DNA of 64,000 nt, from the NCBI GenBank assembly GCA_947644545.1, contig CANRZW010000017.1, positions 1 to 64,000 of the forward strand. Reading direction: 5' to 3'. The notes under the pieces were generated by a model. It did no database searches and had not been told where the DNA came from. It saw only the letters and a list, made by a program, of their open reading frames with translations. The number at the start of each line of letters is the position of its first letter. The stretch's first letter is position 1. Position numbers and translations under genes: made by a program. Source of the DNA: an uncultured Lachnospiraceae bacterium (GTDB lineage: Bacteria > Bacillota > Clostridia > Lachnospirales > Lachnospiraceae). Shown here piece by piece: positions 56,196 through 64,000 of the stretch.

Positions 56196-56219
56196 GTGTC
56201 AAGTTAATGACACGAACTT
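56188..56219. repeat. 32-bp repeat with hairpin, copy 2
   Basis: 31 of 32 bases match 53014-53045. It lies 37 nt beyond the RhuM stop and at the edge of the spmA fragment. Confidence 0.8.
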
Positions 56220-56255
56220 TTTAAAAATCTTACTCTTTAACATCATTATCATCCG

Positions 56256-57272
56256 TCAGTATTTGTTTTTTCTACCAGCCTGTTTTGCTGCTTTAGCTGC
56301 CATTTTTACTGTTTTTAGGTAAGCGTCCTCAACCGGAGAAATTGTGGCTGCCTGATACTTTTGATATTCTTCTTTTGCTTTTTTCATTGCCTGAGCATGG
56401 CTTACTCTGCCACCATCACTGAGTACTTTTCTATTTCCTGACCATAATACCGAATCGAGCTGTTCAACATAATCATTCATGTACATTGGGCGATGTTCAA
56501 TCGCATTAATTTCAGCCAAATCAAAATAACCAGATACCAAATTATTTAGTATCTTTAGTTCATCTTCCTTTAAATAATTCTTTGCAATTCCAATATCTTT
56601 AAGAGCAGGTAACTCTCCCGAAAAGGATGTCAATCCCATAAAAGGTTTTTGTGCATCAGCACGTTCAAAAACTATTTCTGCCGCAGTATGTCCATGTGCC
56701 GCAAAATGAAGCTTATTTTGTACTATTTTAAAAAAACGAATCGACTCCTCACTATGGGGGTCATAATCTACACTTGTGGCATATAAATCCAGAACCTGAC
56801 GATAAAGCACTTTTTCCGAAGAACGAATATCACGAATACGGTCTAAAAGCTCTTTCCAATAATTCCCGCCACCATTGCCTTTAAGGCGTTCGTCATCCAT
56901 CGCAAATCCCTTAATCATGTATTCCTTTAAACGTTCTGTCGCCCATTTCCTGAATCTCGTTGCAATAAGAGACTTTATTCTATATCCCAAGGATATAATC
57001 ATATCCAGATTATAATATGGTATCTCTCTTGTAACCTGCCTTGCTCCCTCCTGCCGAACCTGTCGGAAATTCCGACAGGTTGAGGCTTCGTCTAATTCTC
57101 CTTCTGCAAAAATATGTTTTATGTGTTCTACAACATTAGTTCTCGACGTTTGAAACAGCTCTGACATCTGTTGTTGGGAAAGCCAAACCGTTTCATCCCG
57201 CACAGTTACTTCGACATTGGTTAATCCGTCCTCTGACTGATAGATTAAAAATTCACCTTTATTTTTATCCAC
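56256..57272 (-). CDS. RhuM-family protein
   Basis: 338 residues of the RhuM (virulence-associated) family. The N-terminus has VEVTVRDETVWLSQQQMSELFQTSRTNVVEHIKHIF, an HTH-like fold, and REIPYYNLDMIISLGYRI, the family core. The C-terminal part (LDLYATSVDYDPHSEESIRFFKIVQNKLHFAAHGHTAAEIVFERAD) has a Fic/Doc-related shape. RhuM proteins are common cargo of mobile elements and the function is not settled. The open frame starts at a TTG (57308), but a GTG at 57272 has GGGAG 10 nt upstream and gives the normal family start. Confidence 0.85.
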   Translation of the reverse strand: MDKNKGEFLIYQSEDGLTNVEVTVRDETVWLSQQQMSELFQTSRTNVVEHIKHIFAEGELDEASTCRNFRQVRQEGARQVTREIPYYNLDMIISLGYRIKSLIATRFRKWATERLKEYMIKGFAMDDERLKGNGGGNYWKELLDRIRDIRSSEKVLYRQVLDLYATSVDYDPHSEESIRFFKIVQNKLHFAAHGHTAAEIVFERADAQKPFMGLTSFSGELPALKDIGIAKNYLKEDELKILNNLVSGYFDLAEINAIEHRPMYMNDYVEQLDSVLWSGNRKVLSDGGRVSHAQAMKKAKEEYQKYQAATISPVEDAYLKTVKMAAKAAKQAGRKNKY

Positions 57273-57304
57273 AGATTTATCTCTCCCTGTCTGCTTTATC
57301 TTCT

Positions 57305-58283
57305 TCAAAACTCATAATATAACTCTGCCATAACAATTTTATTATTTATAATCTTTTTGAGTTCATCATCCTCTGTCAAGAGACACCCTTGAATCAGTTT
57401 ATCACTTGCACCTGTTATTTTTTAATAACAGAATCACTTAACCCAGCCTTGAGAAGTTGTCCTATTCCATACTTGACAATGCTGGTAACACTTGTAACTT
57501 CTATCAGAGTCCCTAAATAGTCTGGAATTCCAGAAGAAGACGTTATCTCCCCCACGGTTCTCCATTCCCATCCGTAAAAAGCAAGTCCTCATTGCTCTTT
57601 ACTTTATTCTGAAAAACAAATTGCTGCACTTGCTGTAACTGCCTTGACAATTTGGTCGGCAAACGAAGTTCAAAGCCATTTACTGTAATAAAACCATAAA
57701 ATTCATCGAAATTCTCCCATTTGATTTTTCTCAATTCACGATATTTGATCCCATAAAGCATCATCATCTTTATTCCGATAGCCGCCATTGCCTTCTTAAG
57801 ATCCGCAGCCCCTTCCCATTCCGTATCTTCAAGCTGTTCATTTGACCATGCCAAAAGTTCTTCTGCTTGCATAAACGTCAACGGTTCCTGCTCAACTATA
57901 CCGGCAAGCAAATCACATTTCTCAATATATGCCATCATTCGTTTCATATATGAGTTTTCCCGCAGGCGATTGAACGAAATTACATCATATAATTCATGGT
58001 TTGCAATATCTGTAGTCTTTCGGATGTCGTTAAAAAACAATCCTACCACGGTGGCATACCGTTTAGCCTTTGTCTTGCTCTTATATCGCTGTATATCTTC
58101 CACATTGTAAATCAGGCTCTGTAATATAAATTCAACATCTATACCCTTAAGTAAAATACGGAGTGGTTCGCCCGACAAAGAATTTCCCCAATGTATTTCC
58201 AGATATTCGGTAAAATTCATTACATCACTTTCATAATCTGGATATCGTGTTATAAAGTCATCAATAATTTTTTGGTAATTCAT
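57305..58283 (-). pseudogene. tyrosine-recombinase-like gene with two homopolymer frameshifts
   Basis: The first part, 57543-58283 (246 residues from the ATG after AAAGGAC), has SAM-like helices and a domain like the paralogue at 54702 (MMMLYGIKYRELRKIKWENFDEFYGFITVNG). It stops at WGR. One added G in the run of five at the end would carry on into EITSSSGIPDYLGTLIEVT...YGIGQLLKAGLSDSVIKK. One added A in the next run of six would carry on into ITGASDKLIQGCLLTEDDELKKII to a stop at 57305. So two single-base losses have cut a gene of about 320 codons. Confidence 0.7.
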
Positions 58284-58450
58284 GCAATTAGTCCTTTCCA
58301 ATATTTTATACTATTATATATTTTTAATTTTTATATATCAACCGCAATACATAATCCAATAATATTATAATTTTATATATACCACATCTTGCTTTTCTCA
58401 TATATTTTCTTATATGCATCCGATAAAACATTGGATTATAACTAATGAAC

Positions 58451-58480
58451 AAAGCGGAAAGTCCTCACACTCTCCGCTTT
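58451..58480 (-). terminator. terminator at the spmA end
   Basis: AAAGCGGA (58451-58458) pairs with TCCGCTTT (58473-58480); it includes the last codons of spmA. It suggests spmA is a single-gene unit here. Confidence 0.5.
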
Positions 58481-59181
58481 CTATCCTTCACCTTACAATA
58501 TACCACCGCCGTCAATGTGCTGATAAACGTTGCCAAAATCGCCGGCCCAATGATCCCTGCCGGATTCACGCTGCCATACTGCTGTCTATAGGCAATCATA
58601 TTCACAGGTATCAACTGCAGGGAAGAAATATTCAATATCAAAAACGTGCACATTTCGTTACTGGCGACACGTTCCCGCTTCCCCCTTCTTTCATCCACAA
58701 CTCCCGATACGTCCGTCATACTTCCTCTGCCTTTACCAACAACGCCTTCCACTGCCTCCCAACTTCGTTTGTCATTTCTGCCTTCCTGTACATACGCCGG
58801 CGTCCCTCTCTCCTCCTCCAGCTTCGCCAACTCCTCCATCGCCTTTAACCCAGCAGGCGTACACGCCCAGCCCAGCCCCAGCACATTAGCAATCAAATTT
58901 GTTGCGATATACTCCCTGGCCGGATGTCCCTCCGGAATCCGCGGAAACAAAAATCTGATAAAAGGCTGTATCCCTCGTGTCAGTTTCGCGATCAATCCTG
59001 ACTTCTGTGCAATCTCCATCAGTCCGACCCACAATGCCATTACACCGATCATTGTAATGCAAAGTGAGACTGCATCCCCGGCAGAATCCAATGCTGCATT
59101 GGTTACCTCCGCCATTTTCCCGGCGATCGCTCCGTACACCACTCCGATTAAGATCATAAAAGCCCAGATATAATTCAACAT
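58465..59181 (-). CDS. spmA: spore maturation protein A
   Basis: 238 residues of the SpmA (nucleoside-recognition, Gate-like) membrane protein family. It has several membrane helices, starting MLNYIWAFMILIGVVYGAIAGK, with GLGWACTPAGLKAMEEL and the end TFLILNISSLQLIPVNMIAYR...TAVVYCKVK. SpmA with SpmB is needed for spore-core dehydration. The region after GLKAMEEL (about residues 120-175) is a long charged linker. spmB is not next to it here: a mobile segment lies downstream. No ribosome site is visible before the ATG; a hairpin (59193-59245) is immediately upstream. Confidence 0.88.
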   Translation of the reverse strand: MLNYIWAFMILIGVVYGAIAGKMAEVTNAALDSAGDAVSLCITMIGVMALWVGLMEIAQKSGLIAKLTRGIQPFIRFLFPRIPEGHPAREYIATNLIANVLGLGWACTPAGLKAMEELAKLEEERGTPAYVQEGRNDKRSWEAVEGVVGKGRGSMTDVSGVVDERRGKRERVASNEMCTFLILNISSLQLIPVNMIAYRQQYGSVNPAGIIGPAILATFISTLTAVVYCKVKDRKRRV

Positions 59182-59192
59182 AGATTCAAAAG

Positions 59193-59245
59193 AATGCGCA
59201 TAGGATTGTAACCTCTGGCTGAATTATCACTATCCTATGCGCATT
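59193..59245 (-). terminator. terminator of the serine hydrolase gene
   Basis: AATGCGCATAGGAT (59193-59206) pairs with ATCCTATGCGCATT (59232-59245): a perfect 14-bp stem with a 25-nt loop. On the minus strand it is followed by CTTTTGAAT and then at once by the spmA ATG. Confidence 0.65.
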
Positions 59246-59311
59246 ATTTCCCCAATTCTTAATTATAATAATCTATGAATCCATACTGCCTTTTATACCC
59301 TCGGATTCTTT

Positions 59312-60925
59312 TTACTCCGCAGATCCCGTCTCCAGCACTCCCGGCAATTTCCTGACAGCCTCTATCAGCGGCCGTTCCACATCCTGCGAGTTCATATTTA
59401 CCCATCGCTTCACAGTGATGGATTCTTCCCTCCAGGAAATGCAAACATGATCGAAAAAAGCCATTTCCGGATAGCGCCATTCCATCATTAACCTGCTTTC
59501 GTCCTGCCAGTAGGCGCAGGCTGAGAACTGCAGCCTGTCCATTTCGTACTGGTGATGCAGATATCCCCCGGTCATTGAAGTAATACCGTGATTCCAATGA
59601 TCTAACCCGGATTTTATCCTGTGACAGCCACGTTCATCACTTATTTCATAGACTACATAGTCTCTGTCAAAAGTAATTGCTATTTCAGTTATCCCATCAA
59701 TTTCCTTTACAGGCAGAAATTCATATCTTTTGAGTGATGGCTGTACATGACCGGGAACAGATCTGTTTCTACTCTCTAAGGTCATCCGCAGTCCTTTCTG
59801 ATATAATATATCTTTCATCTCCACACATTTCCGCCTGCCATTGTCCTGTGACGTATTCTCCTGTAATGCATTCTCCTGTAACACATTCTTCTGTAATGCA
59901 TTCTTCTGTAATGCATTCTTCTGTAATGCATTCTCCTGTAATGCATTTTCCTGTATTGTATCCTCCTGTAGTATACCCCTTTGCTGCTTTTTCCATGGCG
60001 CTATGATCTGTTCCTGCAATATCTTAAGAAATATATTTTTGTCGTCCGCGGCTGTCATCGCAACAACCATATCCATTTCCGGCACTATTACACATGCCTG
60101 TCCAAACATCCCCATAGAAGCCCAAATATCTCCTTTATGCTCCCAGTGATAATTGTAAGCTGTTCTGGTCTTCTCTTGTCTATCGATGTCCCAATTTCCA
60201 AGGGAACGTTTTACCCATTCCGCCTTCAGTAACTGCTGCCCCTGCCATTCTCCGCCGTTCAGATACAAAAGTCCTATACGCGCCATGTCTTCTACCGTCA
60301 GACTTACTCCGTTTCCTCCCGAGCAAATCCCTTCCGGGCTAAGCATCCAGTCAAAATCACTCAAGCTTATGGTCTCCGTTATCGTTTCCCTGAGATACTC
60401 ACTACATGTTTTACCAGTTACCCGTTGAACAATTGCCGAAAGCACATAACTATTCCCGCTGGAATACAGAAACTCTCTGCCCGGCTGCTTCACGAAAGGC
60501 ACAGAGAAATATGCATCCAGCCAGCTGCTCTTCAAAGGTCTCCACTCATTTCCGCCGATACCCCTTTGCTGACCGCTGCGCATGGTGATCAGGTCCTCGA
60601 TCGTTACGGCTCGCAGATACTCATTGGCCCCTTCTGCATATTCAGGAAGATAAGTAAGCACCGGGGCCTCCAATGCCACCAGCCCTCTGCTGTATGCCAG
60701 ACCCAGCGCCATATTCGTCAGACATTTTGTAAAAGAATGCATGATATGCGGAATTTTCTTTGCATAGGGTGCATTATAGGCTTCAAAAATCACTTTGCCA
60801 TGCATCAGAAACATGATCCCGTGAATTTCACTGCCTGTTTTCTCCGCTTCATTCAAAAAATTAATAAGAAATTCCGAAGCCATCCCTTCTGCCTCCGGAT
60901 AAGAACCGATCAATTCCTTATTCAT
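59312..60925 (-). CDS. beta-lactamase-fold serine hydrolase
   Basis: 537 residues. The class C/PBP-like motifs are S64-x-x-K67 in HIMHSFTKCLTN and Y-x-N-like FLYSSGNSYVLSAIVQRVTG. ITMRSGQQRGIGGNEW and GGNGVSLTVEDMARIGLLYLN follow. A run of pentapeptides (LQENA type) at 59846-59965 links it to a C-terminal beta-rich domain. There is no signal peptide, so it appears cytoplasmic. It probably cleaves an ester or amide; the substrate is unknown. I choose the ATG at 60925 (GGAG 8-9 nt upstream) over 60934. Confidence 0.85.
   Translation of the reverse strand: MNKELIGSYPEAEGMASEFLINFLNEAEKTGSEIHGIMFLMHGKVIFEAYNAPYAKKIPHIMHSFTKCLTNMALGLAYSRGLVALEAPVLTYLPEYAEGANEYLRAVTIEDLITMRSGQQRGIGGNEWRPLKSSWLDAYFSVPFVKQPGREFLYSSGNSYVLSAIVQRVTGKTCSEYLRETITETISLSDFDWMLSPEGICSGGNGVSLTVEDMARIGLLYLNGGEWQGQQLLKAEWVKRSLGNWDIDRQEKTRTAYNYHWEHKGDIWASMGMFGQACVIVPEMDMVVAMTAADDKNIFLKILQEQIIAPWKKQQRGILQEDTIQENALQENALQKNALQKNALQKNVLQENALQENTSQDNGRRKCVEMKDILYQKGLRMTLESRNRSVPGHVQPSLKRYEFLPVKEIDGITEIAITFDRDYVVYEISDERGCHRIKSGLDHWNHGITSMTGGYLHHQYEMDRLQFSACAYWQDESRLMMEWRYPEMAFFDHVCISWREESITVKRWVNMNSQDVERPLIEAVRKLPGVLETGSAE
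59846..59965. repeat. 15-bp tandem repeat in coding sequence
   Basis: Eight units of 15 bp (type CTGTAATGCATTCTC) keep the frame and encode LQENA/LQKNA pentapeptides in the serine hydrolase. The middle units (59891-59935) are almost identical, so unit number may change by slippage. Confidence 0.9.
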
Positions 60926-60967
60926 AGGTTTCATCTCCTCCTTGACCGTAAAATACCGCCTGCACCA

Positions 60968-61243
60968 TTAGTCCTGCCTTTTTCTTCCCATAAATTGACG
61001 CAGCTCTTTTTCCATACTGCTCCTTAAGGACTTGATTTCTTTTGCATAGGAAACATATAGTTTGCCGGCCTCCGTAAGCTCCATGCCGTATGATCTCCTG
61101 CAAAAAAGAACCACTCCCAAATCCTGTTCGATCCTGGAAATGTAACGGCTCAATGCAGGCTGGCTTATATAAAGCCTTTCTGCCGCTTTATGGGTACTTC
61201 TACATTCTGACACCGCAATAATATATTCAATATCCCTATCCAC
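60968..61243 (-). CDS. LysR-type HTH protein without effector domain
   Basis: 91 residues from a GTG with AGGTGG about 6 nt upstream. They hold only the LysR winged helix (DIEYIIAVSECRSTHKAAERLYISQPALSRYISRIEQDLGVVLF...LTEAGKLYVSYA), then a short coiled tail. Full LysR proteins have about 290 residues, so the effector domain is missing. It is 26 nt after citX, at the end of the citrate lyase operon. It may be a truncated regulator or a small DNA-binding protein. An upstream frame back to 61381 exists but overlaps citX. Confidence 0.6.
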   Translation of the reverse strand: MDRDIEYIIAVSECRSTHKAAERLYISQPALSRYISRIEQDLGVVLFCRRSYGMELTEAGKLYVSYAKEIKSLRSSMEKELRQFMGRKRQD

Positions 61244-61269
61244 TTTTACCCACCTGTGATGATCAGCAA

Positions 61270-61785
61270 TCACCCTGTTTTCCATTCCCGAAGAATGTTT
61301 GTTATCCAATCCTGCAGTTCCTGTATAGTATGCCGACGGCTTCTCCCGCATATCTTTGCATTCCCGCCACAGATAAAACACTTTCTTTCCCCTTCTCCCA
61401 CGCTTTTTCTGCTGATTGCCATTCCATCTTTCTCTATTATATCAATATCCCATATTCTTCCAAGTATATGCGTTTTTTCTAACAGAACAGCTGCCTGCTT
61501 TGCCCGCAGGCAATCCATCTCCTTTACAAGATACAGCGCTGCACAGCCTGCTTGTTCTATCAGGATCCTTTTCTGTATGATTTCTGTCCTTTCCTCCTGC
61601 AGCAGTCTCTCCACCTCTTTCATGCCTTCGCCAAATGCTTCCTCTATGATTGAGCTGTTTTTTACCGGGCCCGGAATGTTCATTCCCAGACTGATCAGAA
61701 CCGCATTCGGATTTACTGCTATCATTTTTAACTGCGCAGCTGCCTTTTCTTCCCTGAATTGCAATATCTCTTTCAGGCCCGCCAT
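61270..61785 (-). CDS. citX: CitX, holo-citrate lyase synthase
   Basis: 171 residues. The C-terminal half has the family signature THILGRIWDIDII, SVGEGERKCFICGGNAKICGRSRRH. CitX moves the phosphoribosyl-dephospho-CoA prosthetic group onto the citrate lyase acyl carrier protein. It begins 6 nt before the citF stop, with an AAGGGTG ribosome site inside citF. This is the normal citEFX order. Confidence 0.9.
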   Translation of the reverse strand: MAGLKEILQFREEKAAAQLKMIAVNPNAVLISLGMNIPGPVKNSSIIEEAFGEGMKEVERLLQEERTEIIQKRILIEQAGCAALYLVKEMDCLRAKQAAVLLEKTHILGRIWDIDIIEKDGMAISRKSVGEGERKCFICGGNAKICGRSRRHTIQELQDWITNILREWKTG

Positions 61786-61791
61786 TTTGTT

Positions 61792-63366
61792 TCACACCCT
61801 TTCTTCCGAAAACATAAAGGGTTTTACCTGACGCACTACATCCATAATCGTTCCGTCCCGGCTCTCAATGATGCCTACCACCCTGTCCATAAACTGTACC
61901 TTTTCCGGCCTGCCGGTGATCGCATATGCAATATCCCTGAGTTCCTCAATACTTCGGAACGGCAGGTCCACATTCTTCATTGCCTGGATCAGATCCGGCC
62001 TTGCCGGATTAATGGCAATTCCATAATCTGTAATGACTACATCTATACTTTCTCCCGGAGTCGTGACCGTTGTTACCTCCGTGCAGACAGCCGGAATTCT
62101 TCCCTGTGAAAGAGGTGTTACAACGATAGCGCACTTTGCACCTGCTGCCGTATCAGGATGACCGCCCTGCGCGCCGGCAATCACACCATCAGAACCGACC
62201 ACCACATTACAATTAAAATGTACGTCTACCTCTAACGCCGCTAAAATAACAAAATCCAGTTTATTGACGACTGCTCCTTTATTAAAGGGATTGGCATACT
62301 CTCCCGCACTGATCCTGAAATGATGCAGATCCTTTACCGATTCCACTGCCGCAAGGTCAAAATCCTGCGTATCCAAAAGGCAGTCTGTCTGCCCGTTAAT
62401 CAGCAGGTCACACATAGGTTTTGTTAACCCGCCCACGCCAAATCTCATCCTGATATTTCTCTTCTTCATCTCTCTCGCCAGAAAAACAGTAGAGGCTATG
62501 GACGCTCCTCCCACCCCCGTTTGATAGGAGAATCCATCCTTGAAGTAAGGCGTATTCACCACAAACTTTGTGCAATACTCCGCCATCAGCAATTTTCTCT
62601 GATCTGTGGTCGGTTTTGCAGCGCCTGTCGCAATCTTTGCGGGATCTCCAATAGCCTCCACTTCAACAACATAATCTACCTGTGTCATACTGATGTGCGC
62701 CGGAAAGTTAGGAAAGGGGACCAGGCAGTCCGTAATTGCTACCACCCGGTCGGCATACCCCGCATCCGCCATCGCATATGACAACACTCCACAGTTGCTC
62801 CTTCCCCCGATACCACGACAGTTGCCGTATTCATCACAGGTTGGTGCACCGATAAAAGCGATGTCGATCTGCACTTCCCCTGTTTCGATGGCTCTCACAC
62901 GTCCGCCATGCGAACACATCACCGCCAGTCCCTTTAACTTACCACCAGATACTGCCTCGCCGATTTTGCCACGTACCCCTGAAGAATAGATACCAGTGAT
63001 CGTACCGTCTTCAATATACGGAACAATAGGATCATGCGCTTTTCCCAAAGAACTGGCACAGATCGTAATATTCTTGATCCCCATAGCATGGATTTCCTCC
63101 ATGACCATGTTTACAATATAATCCCCATCCCGGAAATGATGATGAAAGCTGACTGTCATGCCGTCTCTTATTCCACATTCCACTAACACTTCCTGAATGG
63201 TTTTCTTCAATTTACTGCCGCCGGAATTAATCACGCATGTTGTCTTGGGCCCATGCTTTCTATAGACGATTCCATCATAATGACCGTTTCCCTGAAAGAC
63301 TTCTTTCCCTGTCATCCTGAGGATTTCTTCCGGTATCTCTCTCCCGACTGCATTTAACATTCCCAT
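61792..63366 (-). CDS. citF: citrate lyase alpha subunit
   Basis: 524 residues, the usual length of CitF. It starts MGMLNAVGREIPEE and includes GMTVSFHHHFRDGDYIVN, GGRVRAIETGEV, and a late GVIAGAQGGHPDTAAGAKC, all family-like. CitF is the citrate:acetyl-ACP transferase of the citrate lyase complex, which splits citrate to acetate and oxaloacetate in anaerobic citrate use. It overlaps citE by 13 nt and precedes citX. Confidence 0.94.
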   Translation of the reverse strand: MGMLNAVGREIPEEILRMTGKEVFQGNGHYDGIVYRKHGPKTTCVINSGGSKLKKTIQEVLVECGIRDGMTVSFHHHFRDGDYIVNMVMEEIHAMGIKNITICASSLGKAHDPIVPYIEDGTITGIYSSGVRGKIGEAVSGGKLKGLAVMCSHGGRVRAIETGEVQIDIAFIGAPTCDEYGNCRGIGGRSNCGVLSYAMADAGYADRVVAITDCLVPFPNFPAHISMTQVDYVVEVEAIGDPAKIATGAAKPTTDQRKLLMAEYCTKFVVNTPYFKDGFSYQTGVGGASIASTVFLAREMKKRNIRMRFGVGGLTKPMCDLLINGQTDCLLDTQDFDLAAVESVKDLHHFRISAGEYANPFNKGAVVNKLDFVILAALEVDVHFNCNVVVGSDGVIAGAQGGHPDTAAGAKCAIVVTPLSQGRIPAVCTEVTTVTTPGESIDVVITDYGIAINPARPDLIQAMKNVDLPFRSIEELRDIAYAITGRPEKVQFMDRVVGIIESRDGTIMDVVRQVKPFMFSEERV

Positions 63367-64000
63367 TCCTCCCTGTACATTCCCGATGCCTTTGCAAGCG
63401 CTATCGTTCGTTTTGCCCCGTCATAGAATGCAATATCTATCATCTTACCGTCTACTGTAAACACGCCGATTCCGGACTGTCTTTTCGCGTCAATTTCCCG
63501 GATGACTTTCCATGCAAACTCAACATCTTCTTTGGACGGTGTATAAATCTCATGTACAATGTCAATCTGTCGGGGATTAATGACAGACTTTCCGTCAAAT
63601 CCCATCAGATGAATCGTTTCCACGTCACGGCGAAATCCCTCCATGTCGTCTAAATCCGTATACACCGTGTCAAAACACTGCACACCTGCCGCTCTGGCAG
63701 CAATTACCAGATTCTGCCTGGCTCCCATTAGTTCAATTCCCGTCCCTGTAATATGCGTCTGCAAGTCCTTCGTATAATCTCCGCCCGAAAGCGCGATACC
63801 GAACAGACGCGCAGAAGCCTCACAGATCTCAAGCGCCTTCATGACCCCGCGCGCGGATTCGATCGCCGCCATAATAAGCACACTGCCTTCCGGACGTCCG
63901 AATTCCTTTTCTGCAGAATCCACAACAGCTTCTGCCCGCCTGATATCTTCTGCACTTTCTGCCTTGGGAATACGAACCGCATCACATCCTCCCGCAACCG
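63354..64000 (-). CDS. citE: citrate lyase beta subunit, 5' end beyond window
   Basis: About 215 codons run to the window edge without a start, so the 5' end is missing. The HpcH/HpaI-type lyase barrel has GGCDAVRIPKAESAEDI, IMAAIESARGVMKALEI with the catalytic glutamate, LFGIALSGGDYT, and MGFDGKSVINPRQIDIVHEIY near the end. CitE is the citryl-ACP lyase of citrate lyase. It overlaps citF by 13 nt. citD and citC are expected upstream but lie outside the window. Confidence 0.92.
   Translation of the reverse strand, partial: VAGGCDAVRIPKAESAEDIRRAEAVVDSAEKEFGRPEGSVLIMAAIESARGVMKALEICEASARLFGIALSGGDYTKDLQTHITGTGIELMGARQNLVIAARAAGVQCFDTVYTDLDDMEGFRRDVETIHLMGFDGKSVINPRQIDIVHEIYTPSKEDVEFAWKVIREIDAKRQSGIGVFTVDGKMIDIAFYDGAKRTIALAKASGMYREEWEC

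Noticed and set aside
1..64000. tRNA and rRNA genes
   Set aside because: I looked for the GTTCRANYC box with acceptor stems and for rRNA conserved cores and saw none.

Overview
The window looks like a chromosome segment of an anaerobic, spore-forming Lachnospiraceae-type Clostridia bacterium. The evidence is the spore genes (spmA, and a LysM-GH18 enzyme of the SleL/YaaH type), an oxygen-sensitive anaerobe's enzyme set (radical SAM proteins, Fe-S flavin oxidoreductase, ferredoxin-type aldo/keto reductase, citrate lyase), strong AGGAGG-type ribosome binding sites and low-GC Gram-positive promoters. Most genes lie on the minus strand. I assign no species.

Layout. 1-2.6 kb: a HIRAN protein (cut by the window edge) coupled to a HipA/CtkA-like kinase, then a Nudix hydrolase flanked by a 46-bp direct repeat, and an acyl-CoA thioesterase. 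2.8-4.9 kb: UvrD-type helicase. 5.2-8.4 kb: a damaged sugar-use locus in which a 5'-truncated MFS transporter and a 5'-truncated GH2 glycosidase meet head to head, followed by an AraC regulator. 8.6-16 kb: Fe-S flavin oxidoreductase with a LysR regulator, an unknown protein, a predicted ATPase, an S1-domain protein and an Fe-S aldo/keto reductase.

16.2-27.5 kb: a complete type I-C CRISPR-Cas locus. The order cas3-cas5c-cas8c(with an internal cas11c start)-cas7-cas4-cas1-cas2-leader-array is transcribed on the minus strand, with 43 good 32-bp repeats plus one decayed terminal repeat. Two spacers overlap by 18 bases in the same target and so show the TTC PAM from inside the array. A 2-unit block is tandemly duplicated. 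One 'spacer' of 248 nt carries an overlapping pair of small reading frames.

27.9-33.8 kb: bacteriohemerythrin, single-domain response regulator, large hybrid histidine kinase and a secreted LRR-type protein. 33.8-39.9 kb: the conserved but uncharacterised STM4011-STM4012-STM4013-STM4014-STM4015 gene set (two radical SAM proteins, an alkaline-phosphatase-fold hydrolase, an ATP-grasp-like protein, a leucine-rich-repeat protein). Here STM4011 is fused to a HAD phosphatase domain and a 147-nt structured element sits inside the operon. 40.2-46.2 kb: SNF2 helicase with SWIM zinc finger, SleL-like hydrolase, small unknown protein, L-asparaginase.

46.5-51.7 kb: an accessory island with a metallophosphatase, a zeta-like P-loop kinase with a zinc-finger tail, two unknown proteins, a WYL regulator and a HAD phosphatase. 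Two of its genes share a nearly identical promoter element. 52-58.3 kb: a mosaic mobile region holding a broken retropepsin, a serine-recombinase remnant, an AAA-ATPase/PD-(D/E)XK protein, a tyrosine-recombinase-like gene, RhuM, a second recombinase broken in two homopolymer runs, and a 189-bp perfect duplicate of the spmA 3' end. 58.5-64 kb: spmA, a beta-lactamase-fold serine hydrolase with a run of pentapeptide repeats, and the end of a citrate lyase operon (citE partial, citF, citX, truncated LysR). No tRNA or rRNA gene was seen.
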